A stretch of 64,000 nt of DNA from NCBI GenBank assembly GCA_001515945.1, contig LOER01000046.1, forward strand, positions 1 to 64,000, read 5' to 3'. Positions 35,496 to 44,375 of this stretch are shown one piece after another (within the stretch, counting starts at the first letter, position 1; the number at the start of each line of letters is the position of its first letter). A program made the translations under genes and the position numbers. The notes below the pieces were generated by a model. The model was given only the letters and a program-made list of their open reading frames with translations, ran no database searches and was not told where the DNA came from. The DNA comes from Desulfitibacter sp. BRH_c19 (GTDB lineage: Bacteria > Bacillota > DSM-16504 > Desulfitibacterales > Desulfitibacteraceae).

Positions 35496-36995
35496 CTATT
35501 CTCCCGCATGTTGAATACCTAATACTTCTAATTCCTTTGCATTTAAACCGAGACCTCTTAATAGCAATCTATTACCCCTAAAGCTCCCGATATCGTATAT
35601 TCCATTAAGACCCATAATTTCTTGCATTTCATGATGCCAACCCTCAATAAGATTGGCAAGTCTTTCTTCAGCCCAATCTACATCTAAACGTTTCATAAGA
35701 TCTTCTTCATTGGTAGTTAATCCCCAAGGACATTTTCCAGAATGGCACCTTTGACACATGTGACATCCACACGCAATTAATGCGGCAGTTCCAATAGCTA
35801 CAGCATCTGCTCCTAAAGCTATACATTTCATCACATCAGCACTATTTCTTACTCCACCAGCCGCAATTATAGAAGCTTTGTGCCTGATACCTTCTTTTCG
35901 CAGTCTTTCATCAACCACAGCCAATGCCAGCTCTATAGGTATCCCTACATTGTCTCTTACAATTGAAGGCGTAGCCCCTGAGCCACCCCTAAACCCATCT
36001 ATATAGATCATATCTGCACCTGCATGGACAACTCCTGTAGCAATGGCTGCAACATTATGAACTGCTGCAATCTTTACACATACCGGTTTATAATCATTTG
36101 CTTCTTTAATGGCATAAATCAAAAGTCTAAGATCCTCAATAGAATAAATATCGTGTTGTGGTGCAGGTGATATAGCATCGCTATGGAGGGGTATCATTCT
36201 TGTTTCGGAAATTCCAGGTAAAACCTTTTCTCCTGGCAAATGCCCACCTATCCCAGGCTTTGCTCCCTGCCCAATCTTTATCTGATATGCTGAGCCAACT
36301 CTGAGATACTCGGGACTTACTCCAAAACGTCCTGACGCTATCTGTAATACAGCTCGTGGTGCATAGTCATATAAATCTCTATGGAGTCCACCCTCTCCTG
36401 AATACCACAACATCTGCTTTTTTGTAGCAACTCTTGCTAGTGCTTTTTGTAGATTTAAACTGATGCTACCATAAGACATGGGGCCAAAGACTAGTGGAAG
36501 GTCAATCTCCAACAGTTTATTAGCCTTATGGTCTTTTCCATAAGAAACTTCCTTTCTGCCTAGATAAGTGAATGTTTCCATGGGTTCTCGCTGTGGATCT
36601 ATAGATGGATTAGTTACCTGACAGGCATTAAAGGTAATTCTATCAAAATACATGGGGAGATTATTGTCAGATCCCATGCCAGTTAAAACAACTGCTCCTG
36701 ATGATGCCTGTAAGTGAATCCTATTAACATTTCTATAGTCCCATGATTTATTAACTCTAAGTGGTGATGGTCTATCAACTATTGTGATAGCCCCTCTAGG
36801 ACAAGTCAGTTCACAACGATGACATGCCCCGCAGGATTTTTGGTTGGCTACTGGTAGCTTCTTACCATCTTTGAGATTAATTTTTATCTCATTGAATGAA
36901 CACTCTTTAGCACACTCAGCACATCCGTCACACAATTCATAATTAAACTCCGGCTTATATAAGGATTTTAGACCAATATCGTAAAACTTCTGCAT
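35496..36995 (-). CDS. gltB: Glutamate synthase FMN-binding (central/synthase) subunit
   Basis: A 499-residue archaeal-type GltB core. Two 4Fe-4S motifs come first (CDGCAECAKECSFNEI, CGACHRCELTCPRG), then the FMN/2-oxoglutarate barrel with FGPMSYGSISL, WYSGEGGLHRDLYD, IGQGAKPGIGGHLPG, GGSGATPSIVRDN, and a CGCHMCQRCHSGKCPWGL cluster for the 3Fe-4S centre. It condenses ammonia with 2-oxoglutarate to glutamate. The ATG at 36995 is eight bases after GGGAG. It follows the amidotransferase gene by 45 bases and precedes the GXGXG-small subunit fusion by ten. Confidence 0.92.
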   Translation of the reverse strand: MQKFYDIGLKSLYKPEFNYELCDGCAECAKECSFNEIKINLKDGKKLPVANQKSCGACHRCELTCPRGAITIVDRPSPLRVNKSWDYRNVNRIHLQASSGAVVLTGMGSDNNLPMYFDRITFNACQVTNPSIDPQREPMETFTYLGRKEVSYGKDHKANKLLEIDLPLVFGPMSYGSISLNLQKALARVATKKQMLWYSGEGGLHRDLYDYAPRAVLQIASGRFGVSPEYLRVGSAYQIKIGQGAKPGIGGHLPGEKVLPGISETRMIPLHSDAISPAPQHDIYSIEDLRLLIYAIKEANDYKPVCVKIAAVHNVAAIATGVVHAGADMIYIDGFRGGSGATPSIVRDNVGIPIELALAVVDERLRKEGIRHKASIIAAGGVRNSADVMKCIALGADAVAIGTAALIACGCHMCQRCHSGKCPWGLTTNEEDLMKRLDVDWAEERLANLIEGWHHEMQEIMGLNGIYDIGSFRGNRLLLRGLGLNAKELEVLGIQHAGE

Positions 36996-37040
36996 TTTAA
37001 CCACTCCCTGTTTTATTGCTTTTCTACCTGTTAAGTCAGA

Positions 37041-38138
37041 TCAGGAAGCATGTTTTTGGAGCATGCTTTCCTCCTTTTGGTAGGATGCTATTACAGGCTC
37101 TCCTGCTCTTGGAGTGAATATTTCATTGATACTGTTTTCCATCTCAAAAAGAGCCGATAATTCACTACTGAAATAATTGTAACCTTTATTAACTCCCACA
37201 GACATGGGACGAAGCTTTGTATTGTCTGTCAGACTAAAGAGTCCATTATCATGACCACATAAAATAGCAAATGGCCCATTTAACATGGCTGATTCATATA
37301 CTGTCTTTAATCCTATTAACCTTGCCTTTTCTGAAGTATTTAGCATTCTTTTAATCTCAGACCAATATGGTGGAGCTAAGACCTTAGTAGCATCTTCAAT
37401 GCTTAGACCGTGCTGGCGAATTAATAAATCTAGTAAATATGCTACAACTTCACTATCTGTTTGAAGATTGCATTGGTAGTCAAAGGTCTCCAAATATCTT
37501 CTATTTATTCCATAGGAGGATATTTCTCCATTATGAACTATTGACCATCCTAGAAGACTCAGGGGATGGGCACCACCCCACCAGCCTGGGGTATTTGTTG
37601 GAAATCTATTATGTGCTATCCAGCAGTATCCTTCATATTCATCTAAACGATAGAAATCATATATTTCTTCAGGAGTACCAACACCTTTGAATACACCCAT
37701 GTTTTTGCCACTAGAGAAAACATAGGCACCATCAATTGACGAATTAATTTGCATTACATGGGAGATCACATAATCATCAAATCTTACTCTTTCTTCTTCA
37801 TCTACCATAGTGAATGGAATTTGTTCGACCTTTGGCTCAAGGAAAAATCTATAGATAATTGGATAGTCTTTAATTTTCTTACCCCAAACCTCAACCTTTT
37901 CCTTATGATGTACATTAAAGTAATTACTTAAATATGAGTAAACCTCTTCCTGTTGTCTGTTTTCGTTAAAAGATACTTGGAATGCATAAAGATCTTTGTA
38001 CTCCGGAAAAATTCCATAAGCCCCATACCCAGCACCTAGTCCATTTCCCCTATCATTTTGCAACACTATTGCTTTACGTATTCTTTTCCCATTTTCTCTA
38101 ACTTTCTCCTGGCTTATAAGTCCTGCTATACCACACAT
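37041..38138 (-). CDS. Glutamate synthase glutamine amidotransferase subunit (class II)
   Basis: A 365-residue class II (Ntn) amidotransferase. Cys2 follows the initiator Met (MCGIAGL), as needed for the catalytic N-terminal Cys. Other marks are WIAHNRFPTNTPGWWGGAHPL and WSIVHNGEISSYG, with the NGE motif. It hydrolyses glutamine and passes ammonia to the FMN subunit. In most bacteria this domain is the N-terminus of one large GltB; here it is a separate gene, as in archaea and Thermotogae. First gene of the operon, after a leader with two terminators. Confidence 0.9.
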   Translation of the reverse strand: MCGIAGLISQEKVRENGKRIRKAIVLQNDRGNGLGAGYGAYGIFPEYKDLYAFQVSFNENRQQEEVYSYLSNYFNVHHKEKVEVWGKKIKDYPIIYRFFLEPKVEQIPFTMVDEEERVRFDDYVISHVMQINSSIDGAYVFSSGKNMGVFKGVGTPEEIYDFYRLDEYEGYCWIAHNRFPTNTPGWWGGAHPLSLLGWSIVHNGEISSYGINRRYLETFDYQCNLQTDSEVVAYLLDLLIRQHGLSIEDATKVLAPPYWSEIKRMLNTSEKARLIGLKTVYESAMLNGPFAILCGHDNGLFSLTDNTKLRPMSVGVNKGYNYFSSELSALFEMENSINEIFTPRAGEPVIASYQKEESMLQKHAS

Positions 38139-38212
38139 CTATATCATCCTCCCTTTTTACTTAAAAAATTAGCCTAGTAAATGCAGTTTATTAATCATCT
38201 TAAGTTGAAATA

Positions 38213-38324
38213 AAAAAGCCTCTTTACACCCAATTCCAAGATTGGGCATAAAGACGCCATTGCCTTTACATTAAAAAACGTCTTTGCACCAGAGTAATTC
38301 TGGTAACAAAGACGCCATTGCCTT
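38213..38324 (-). promoter_or_regulatory. ANTAR-type antitermination leader of the glutamate synthase operon (tandem)
   Basis: The minus-strand leader has two similar units. Each has a short hairpin with hexaloop AATGGC (AAGGC/GTCTT at 38309-38324; AAAGGC/GTCTTT at 38250-38267). Its 3' arm is also the 5' arm of an intrinsic terminator: CGTCTTTG..CAAAGACG then TTTTTT at 38273-38314, and a CCCAAT/ATTGGG-topped stem then TTTTTT at 38213-38255. The hairpin and the terminator are mutually exclusive. Loops with A at position 1 and G at position 4 are the known signature of ANTAR protein targets, and two ANTAR genes lie 4 kb away. The layout is tandem units rather than the usual close pair. Confidence 0.72.
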
Positions 38325-38348
38325 ATTTATTATTCATTTGTGCTCATT

Positions 38349-38377
38349 ATTATAAAGTATATCTATGTTAATTTCAA
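38349..38377 (-). promoter_or_regulatory. Promoter of the glutamate synthase operon
   Basis: On the minus strand TTGAAA (38372-38377) and TATAAT (38349-38354) are separated by exactly 17 bases. The start would be near 38342, about 18 bases before the first hexaloop hairpin. Confidence 0.8.
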
Positions 38378-38399
38378 TACCTTTTCTTGAGTGTATACT

Positions 38400-39281
38400 T
38401 TATACTTGAGTTTTATTTTTATTAAGGACCTTTTCAGAAAAATCGGCCGCATTAAAGGAACTACGTACAAATGGAGATGCAGCCACATGTTTAAATTCCA
38501 TTTCTTCGCCCAAAGCTTTATACTTTTCAAAAACATCTGGGTGCACATATTCTTTAACTACTAGATGCTCTTTAGATGGCGCAAGGTACTGACCTATGGT
38601 TACTATATCACAACCTACTACCTTTAAATCATATAGAACCTGTTTTACCTGCTCAAAGGTTTCTCCTAAGCCTACCATGATCCCTGATTTTGTATAAACA
38701 GCCTTATCGATTGATTTTACTAATTTTAATACATTAAGGCTTCTTTTGTAATCTGCTTCTGGCCTGACAGTACTATAAAGCTCAGAAACTGTTTCTAGAT
38801 TATGATTATATATGTCTGGCTTTGCAGATGTAACAGTTTTAATAGCTGATGAGGAACCAGCAAAATCGGGAGTTAAAACTTCAACAATTAAATCTTTATT
38901 AAAAGCTTTTAATTTCCTTATCACTTCACTAAATTGTTCTGCCCCACCATCTGGCAAATCATCTCTAGTAACGGATGTTATTACTACATGTTTAAGGCCA
39001 AGGAGGCCTACAGCCTCAACAATTTTATCAGGTTCTTCATAATCAACAGGTTGGGGTTTATCACCAGGAACTGCACAGAACCTACAATTACGTGAACATA
39101 CATTTCCTAAGATCATGAAGGTTGCTGTTTTTTTACTAAAGCATTCGCCTCTATTAGGACATATTGCACTTTCGCAAACAGTATTTAGATTTAATTTTTT
39201 TAATATTTCATTTGTTTGGGAAATATTTGCTGATGCTGGTATTCTTCTTTTTAACCATTCTGGAAATCTTGCCCTTTTCAT
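38400..39281 (-). CDS. lipA: Lipoyl synthase
   Basis: A 293-residue radical SAM enzyme. It has the auxiliary-cluster motif CESAICPNRGEC near residue 35, the radical SAM motif CSRNCRFC near residue 62, and the C-terminal RSSFNA motif that carries the serine ligand. It inserts two sulfurs into octanoyl groups on lipoyl carrier proteins. It starts 16 bases after lpdA, so the two form a lipoate unit. No H-protein or E2 subunit is in the window. Confidence 0.96.
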   Translation of the reverse strand: MKRARFPEWLKRRIPASANISQTNEILKKLNLNTVCESAICPNRGECFSKKTATFMILGNVCSRNCRFCAVPGDKPQPVDYEEPDKIVEAVGLLGLKHVVITSVTRDDLPDGGAEQFSEVIRKLKAFNKDLIVEVLTPDFAGSSSAIKTVTSAKPDIYNHNLETVSELYSTVRPEADYKRSLNVLKLVKSIDKAVYTKSGIMVGLGETFEQVKQVLYDLKVVGCDIVTIGQYLAPSKEHLVVKEYVHPDVFEKYKALGEEMEFKHVAASPFVRSSFNAADFSEKVLNKNKTQV

Positions 39282-39297
39282 GGGGTCCTCCTTCTAC

Positions 39298-40668
39298 TTA
39301 GCTGTGAATTGCCTTGCCTAACCCTTGTTCGGCAGCTTCCATTACTGCTTCCGATAAAGTAGGATGTGCATGTATTATTTCTGCTAAGTCCTCTAATGTT
39401 AGCTTACTATGAATAGCTACTGATGCTTCAGAAATTAGATCTGCAGCGTGGGGACCTATGATGTGAACCCCCAATATTGTATTGTCGTCTTCTCTAGCAA
39501 TAATTTTGACCATTCCATCAGTTTCTCCCATTGCTACAGCCTTTCCGATGGCTATAAAATTAAATTTGCCTACCTTTATAGCTATATTTTCAGTTGTACA
39601 TTCATCACTTGTTAAGCCTACAGATGCTACCTCAGGCTTGGTAAATATACAGTTTGGAACAACCTTATAATCCATTGTTTTTTCCTTACCCATTATACTT
39701 TCTGACGCAGTAATTCCTTGAGCGGAAGCTACATGGGCAAGTAGTACTTTATTAGTTACATCACCTATTGCATAAATATGGGGAATGTTGGTCTGCATCT
39801 TTTCATTGACGAGAATTTCTCCCCTACTACCAATTTCAACTCCCGTATTTTCCATGCCAAATCCCTGAGAACTAACCTTTCTTCCTACAGATACGAGAAC
39901 TTTTTGGGCTATTATATCACCACCATCAATCACAGCCTTTACTTGACCTTCTGTAGCTATTAGTTCCTTGATCATGGTCTTTGTTTTAATGGTAATTCCT
40001 TTTTTCTTTAAAAAGCTTTGTAATCGCATTGCAATATCCTTATCCACCATGGGTAATACCCGGGGTAAGGCTTCAACGATGGTTACTTTAGTACCTAAGG
40101 CTGCATAAATAGTAGCAAATTCACATCCTATTACTCCTCCACCTACAATTAGTAAGCTTTCAGGAACCTCTTGTAATTCAAGGGCCTCGTCACTAGTTAT
40201 GATATTAACACCGTCATAATTAAATGAATCAAATACTAAGGGTTCTGAACCAGTAGCTATAATAATGTTCTTTCCTGATATTTTTTGAGAACCGTCCTCT
40301 GATTTTACTTCTAATTCATTATCATTAAGAAGAAATCCATAGCCTTTAAAATGATCAATCTTATTTTTTTTAACTAAAAAATGTACGCCCTTTACAAGCT
40401 GGGCTACAACCTGATTTTTTCTTTCTTGAAGTTTTTGAAAGTTTACCTTATATCCGTCAACCTCTATTCCAAAATCCCCAGCTTCTTTTACTGCCTCAAG
40501 TTTGTCGACACTTGCTATCATTGCCTTTGTTGGTATACATCCTCTATTTAGGCAGGTACCACCAAGCTCGCTAGCTTCAATTAAGGCAACCTTGGCACCT
40601 AGTTGAGCTCCACGAATAGCTGCTACATACCCTCCTGGTCCTCCACCTACGACAACTATATCATACAT
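39298..40668 (-). CDS. lpdA: Dihydrolipoyl dehydrogenase
   Basis: A 456-residue flavoprotein disulfide reductase. It has the FAD motif VVGGGPGGYVAAIRGAQLG, the redox-active pair GGTCLNRGCIPTKA near residue 40, the NAD motif GGGVIGCEFA, YAIGDVTNK, and the C-terminal HAHPTLSEA with the catalytic His. It reoxidises lipoyl groups of the glycine cleavage or 2-oxoacid dehydrogenase systems. The ATG at 40668 follows GGAGGTG; an earlier ORF start at 40689 lacks a site. Confidence 0.95.
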   Translation of the reverse strand: MYDIVVVGGGPGGYVAAIRGAQLGAKVALIEASELGGTCLNRGCIPTKAMIASVDKLEAVKEAGDFGIEVDGYKVNFQKLQERKNQVVAQLVKGVHFLVKKNKIDHFKGYGFLLNDNELEVKSEDGSQKISGKNIIIATGSEPLVFDSFNYDGVNIITSDEALELQEVPESLLIVGGGVIGCEFATIYAALGTKVTIVEALPRVLPMVDKDIAMRLQSFLKKKGITIKTKTMIKELIATEGQVKAVIDGGDIIAQKVLVSVGRKVSSQGFGMENTGVEIGSRGEILVNEKMQTNIPHIYAIGDVTNKVLLAHVASAQGITASESIMGKEKTMDYKVVPNCIFTKPEVASVGLTSDECTTENIAIKVGKFNFIAIGKAVAMGETDGMVKIIAREDDNTILGVHIIGPHAADLISEASVAIHSKLTLEDLAEIIHAHPTLSEAVMEAAEQGLGKAIHS

Positions 40669-40845
40669 ATAGACACCTCCATTTTTCACTAAGAATTAAC
40701 AAAAATAAAAACACATATCCACCACTATTTAGTATACTATTTTATTGTATTCTACACAAACAATGACTAACCTTCCATTTCTAACAGATTGTTGTAAAAC
40801 AAAACTTGGCTTACACCATAACTTTAAAGCAGTGATAGTGCAAAG

Positions 40846-40881
40846 AAAAAACTGCCTAAAACTATAAGCAGTTAGGCAGTC
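40846..40881 (-). terminator. Terminator of glnA
   Basis: On the minus strand GACTGCCTAA pairs with TTAGGCAGTT (given with its TTTTTTC tail), some 47 bases past the glnA stop. Confidence 0.85.
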
Positions 40882-40928
40882 TTTACTTTTGATGGTAGTT
40901 TTTATTTATGGTGTAAAATAGTAAGGTT

Positions 40929-42260
40929 TTAGAAGCGTGATAAATATTGCTCAACTTCCCATGGTGTAACCTGAATTTTATAGGATTCCCACTCTTTAAC
41001 TTTTGCTTCTTTAAATTTAGTAACTACATGCTCACCTAAAGCTTCTTTTACTACTTGATCTTTCTCAAGCTCAGCTACTGCATCCATAATAGTTGGTGGT
41101 AAACTTTCAATTCCTCTAGCATCCTTTTCTTCATCGGTCATTGTATAGATATTCACATCTGTTGGAGCTGCTGGATCTAATCCTCGATTAATCCCGTCTA
41201 AACCAGCTTTTAACATTACTGCTAAAGATAAATATGGGTTACAAGCTGGATCTGGGTTCCTCATTTCTACTCTTGTTGATAGCCCTCTTTTAGCAGGAAT
41301 TCTAATTAACGGGCTTCTATTTCTATGGGACCATGCAATATATATAGGTGCTTCATAACCAGGAACTAGCCTCTTATATGAGTTAATGGTAGGGTTTGTA
41401 ATAGCACATATGGCTTTTGCGTGATGAAGTAATCCTCCAATATAGTTATATGCTATTTGACTTAAGCCATAATTTCTTGATGGATCATCAAAAGCATTTG
41501 TTCCATCTTTAAACAAGGATTGGTTTGTGTGCATGCCAGAACCATTGATGCCAACTATTGGCTTTGGCATAAATGTAGCATGTAAACCATGTTGCTGTGC
41601 AACTGTTCTTACTACAAACTTAAATGTTACTATCATATCGGCTGTTGTAACTGCATCAGCATATTTGAAGTCAATTTCATGCTGTCCTGGAGCTACCTCA
41701 TGGTGTGAAGCCTCAATTTCAAAACCCATTTGTTGCAACATAACACACATGTCTCTTCTAGCATTTTCACCTAAATCTACAGGAGCTAGATCAAAATACC
41801 CTGCATTATCATGAGTTTCCAAAGTAGGATGACCTTTCTCATCAGTATGGAATAAGAAGAATTCACATTCTGGACCAACATACATTGTATAACCTAGTTT
41901 TTCCGCTTCGGCTACTGCTCTTTTAAGAGTTACGCGTGGACATCCTTCAAAAGGTGTTCCATCAGGATTATATATATCACAAATTAATCTCGCTACCCTA
42001 CCATTTTGTGGTCTCCAAGGGAAAACAACAAATGTGTCAGGGTCTGGTCTTAAGTACATATCAGATTCTTCTATACGAACAAAACCATCTACTGAAGAAC
42101 CGTCAAACATCAATTCGTCATCTAAGGCCTTTTCTAGCTGTTCAATTGTAATTGCAACATTTTTAAGTACTCCTGTAATGTCGGAAAACTGTAGTCGAAT
42201 AAATTTTACGTCATTCTCTTTTGCTTTCTCCATAATTTCTTTTTTTCTTAACTCATCCAT
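40929..42260 (-). CDS. glnA: Glutamine synthetase, type I
   Basis: A 443-residue GSI-alpha enzyme. All main motifs are standard: [10 protein letters not shown] (Asp of the subunit-shared site), [21 protein letters not shown] (two metal Glu), [10 protein letters not shown] (ATP/glutamate His), VPGYEAP (flap Glu), [13 protein letters not shown], and [13 protein letters not shown]. It makes glutamine from glutamate, ammonia and ATP and supplies the glutamate synthase operon. It has its own promoter and a leader with dual hexaloop hairpins and a terminator. ATG start after AGGAGG. Confidence 0.96.
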   Translation of the reverse strand: MDELRKKEIMEKAKENDVKFIRLQFSDITGVLKNVAITIEQLEKALDDELMFDGSSVDGFVRIEESDMYLRPDPDTFVVFPWRPQNGRVARLICDIYNPDGTPFEGCPRVTLKRAVAEAEKLGYTMYVGPECEFFLFHTDEKGHPTLETHDNAGYFDLAPVDLGENARRDMCVMLQQMGFEIEASHHEVAPGQHEIDFKYADAVTTADMIVTFKFVVRTVAQQHGLHATFMPKPIVGINGSGMHTNQSLFKDGTNAFDDPSRNYGLSQIAYNYIGGLLHHAKAICAITNPTINSYKRLVPGYEAPIYIAWSHRNRSPLIRIPAKRGLSTRVEMRNPDPACNPYLSLAVMLKAGLDGINRGLDPAAPTDVNIYTMTDEEKDARGIESLPPTIMDAVAELEKDQVVKEALGEHVVTKFKEAKVKEWESYKIQVTPWEVEQYLSRF

Positions 42261-42287
42261 TTTTTTTGCCTCCTAAATTTGTAAAAT

Positions 42288-42372
42288 AAAAAATGCCCTC
42301 AGATGCACATACCTAAAGTATGTTACACATGAGAGCGTCTTTGCTCTTTGAATAATAGGCTCCATCGCCTAT
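42288..42372 (-). promoter_or_regulatory. ANTAR-type dual-hairpin antiterminator in front of glnA
   Basis: On the minus strand P1 is ATAGGC-GATGGA-GCCTAT (42355-42372) and P2 is AGAGC-AAAGAC-GCTCT (42332-42347), both with six-base loops and a seven-base linker. The 3' arm of P2 is also the 5' arm of a terminator (GCTCTCA with TGAGGGC, topped by CATAC/GTATG, then ATTTTTT, 42288-42336). This is the layout known for ANTAR targets such as the eut leaders: protein binding holds P1-P2 and blocks the terminator. The P2 loop fits A1/G4; the P1 loop keeps G4 only. Confidence 0.82.
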
Positions 42373-42390
42373 CACTTTTAACCTGCCTAT

Positions 42391-42419
42391 ACTATATCAC
42401 TTTTCTTTTAACTTGACAA
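42391..42419 (-). promoter_or_regulatory. Promoter of glnA
   Basis: On the minus strand TTGTCA (42414-42419) and TATAGT (42391-42396) are spaced by 17 bases. Transcription would start near 42384, about 12 bases before the P1 hairpin. Confidence 0.65.
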
Positions 42420-42433
42420 TATCCTTAATAAAA

Positions 42434-43006
42434 TTATTTGAATAATTGATAGCTATTTATAATGGCTTCTGCAACTGCTTTCATAGACATTGATTGATTC
42501 ATGCTTTGTTTTTGTATCTTTTTAAATGCTTCATCTTCCGAAATACTAAGGGTTTTCATTAGTATTCCCTTTGCCTTTTCAACAGTTTTCCTTGCTTCCA
42601 TTTTCATTTTCAATGTATCTATTTCAGACTTAAGCAGTTTTATTTTGTGAGCTACAGCTAGGACAGACTCTACCACAGGTATAAGGTTATTTTCAGTAAT
42701 TGGTTTAACAACTATAGAATTGACCTGACCAGCCTTTGTAAGCTCAGAAAAATTAGTTTGCCACCCATTTACAAGCAGAACTACTGGGATGTCCTCTATT
42801 TCCATTATATTAATCATGTCCAAGGCAGAAAAACCTGGTAGAGAATAATCCATAATGGCCAACTGAAATCTTCTTTGTCTTACATCTCTTACTACCTGAA
42901 CGGCAGATGCAGCTCTTTCTGTTATTTGGTAACCATTTCTAGCCATTATTTTTTGAACTAATTGATGAAGCTTTTTATCTTCAGTAGCTAAATAAATGTT
43001 ATTCAT
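42434..43006 (-). CDS. ANTAR-domain response regulator (RNA-binding antiterminator) B
   Basis: A 190-residue protein: a receiver domain (about 1-120), a coiled-coil linker (HKIKLLKSEIDTLKMKMEARK) and a C-terminal ANTAR domain (VEKAKGILMKTLSISEDEAFKKIQK onward, split over residues 139-163). The receiver keeps an Asp in AIMDYSLPG and a Lys in VVKPI, so it could be phosphorylated. ANTAR proteins bind dual hexaloop hairpins and prevent termination. The ATG at 43006 follows GGGGGTGA by eight bases. It follows the second glnA by 20 bases and precedes the glnA leader that it may bind. Confidence 0.88.
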   Translation of the reverse strand: MNNIYLATEDKKLHQLVQKIMARNGYQITERAASAVQVVRDVRQRRFQLAIMDYSLPGFSALDMINIMEIEDIPVVLLVNGWQTNFSELTKAGQVNSIVVKPITENNLIPVVESVLAVAHKIKLLKSEIDTLKMKMEARKTVEKAKGILMKTLSISEDEAFKKIQKQSMNQSMSMKAVAEAIINSYQLFK

Positions 43007-43026
43007 CTCTGCTTTCACCCCCACCA

Positions 43027-44370
43027 TTACACGTGGATGAGATATTCATCTAACTCCCAAGGATGAATAAATGAGTTAAACTTCTCCCACTCTTTTCCCT
43101 TAGCATCTAGATATAATTTTACAAATTTTTCTCCTAATGTATCTTTCAATAGAGAATCGTTCCTTAATATTTGTAAAGCTCTATCTAGGTTACGAGGTAA
43201 AATACAATCTCTATGTTCCTCGAGTATATCTATATTACTGTAGAATTTAAAGTCTACATTTTCATTGGGCTCAGGTAGACTACTTTTTTCTGTATATTCT
43301 TTTATACCCATTAAACCAGCTCTAATGCTTGTGGCTAATACAGTATATGGATTACATGCAGGATCGGGACTCCTTAATTCAATGCGACAACCTGTATCTC
43401 TCTGGGAGGGTACTCTTACCATGGTATTCCTATTTGTTTGAGACCACCCCAAATAAAAAGGTGCAACGTAACTTGGTGACAAGCGTTTATAAGAATTAAT
43501 TATTGGATTTGCAATAGCAGTAATACCCCCAGCGTGTTCCAAAGTGCCTTTTATATACGCTAGTGCCTTTTGACTTAATTGCCACTTGGCATTATTATCA
43601 AAAAATATATTGTTTCCATTTTCGTATATTGAATAATGTAAGTGTAAAGCGGATCCGTTTGTATCAATAAGTGGTTTAGGCATAAAGGAAGCATGTAACC
43701 CATGTCTTTGGGCAATGGTTCTTACTACAAATTTAAACGTTGCTATTTTATCTGCAGCATCTATAGGGTCATCAGGTTTAAGTACTATCTCATTTTGCCC
43801 CGGAGAGTTTTCATGATGGGATGACCCTATTTCAAAATTCATTTCCTCAAGGGTAAGAACCATGTCTCTTCGTGCATTCTCACCTAAATCTACAGGACTT
43901 AAATCACAATAACTTGCTTGATCATGAGCTTTTATTGTTGGAGTACCATCAGCTGTTGTGTGAAATAAGAAAAACTCTATTTCAGATCCAATTTGGACAT
44001 CAAATCCCATTTGATAAGTATCCTTAACAACCTTTTTTAATATTGATCGAGAGCAAAATTCAAAAATACTGCCGTCTGGATTATAAACATCACACAGCAT
44101 CCTGGCAACGGCTCCCTCTCTGGGTCTCCATGGAAATATTACTAAACTATCTGGATCAGGAATTAGGACGATATCTGCCTCTCGGTTCTCAGTTATCCCA
44201 ATTACAGCAGATGAATCAAACCTTTTTTGTCCGCTTAAAACTTTCTCCAGTTCCTCAACTGTTACAGCAATATTCTTCAATCTACCGAAAACATCCGTAA
44301 ACTGAAGTCTGATAAACTTTATATTATTTTCTTTTACTTTCTCTAATACTTGATAGGAGTCATGCTTCAT
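43027..44370 (-). CDS. Glutamine synthetase paralogue with altered flap
   Basis: A 447-residue GSI homologue. Metal-site and ATP residues are kept ([41 protein letters not shown]). Two conserved blocks differ from the canonical copy at 40929-42260: the shared-site loop reads FDSSAVIG instead of FDGSSVDG, and the flap reads SPSYVAP instead of VPGYEAP, so the flap Glu (Glu304 of B. subtilis GS) is Val. The first Arg of the HRNRS motif is Thr. Activity or glutamine feedback is probably changed. It lies between two ANTAR genes. The ATG at 44370 follows GGGGTGA and begins three bases past the ANTAR A stop region. Confidence 0.9.
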   Translation of the reverse strand: MKHDSYQVLEKVKENNIKFIRLQFTDVFGRLKNIAVTVEELEKVLSGQKRFDSSAVIGITENREADIVLIPDPDSLVIFPWRPREGAVARMLCDVYNPDGSIFEFCSRSILKKVVKDTYQMGFDVQIGSEIEFFLFHTTADGTPTIKAHDQASYCDLSPVDLGENARRDMVLTLEEMNFEIGSSHHENSPGQNEIVLKPDDPIDAADKIATFKFVVRTIAQRHGLHASFMPKPLIDTNGSALHLHYSIYENGNNIFFDNNAKWQLSQKALAYIKGTLEHAGGITAIANPIINSYKRLSPSYVAPFYLGWSQTNRNTMVRVPSQRDTGCRIELRSPDPACNPYTVLATSIRAGLMGIKEYTEKSSLPEPNENVDFKFYSNIDILEEHRDCILPRNLDRALQILRNDSLLKDTLGEKFVKLYLDAKGKEWEKFNSFIHPWELDEYLIHV

Positions 44371-44375
44371 TATTT

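Noticed and set aside
38213-38324. A glnA-type glutamine riboswitch in the glutamate synthase leader
   Set aside because: The conserved glutamine-riboswitch core is absent; the repeated hexaloop hairpins and shared-arm terminators fit ANTAR control better.
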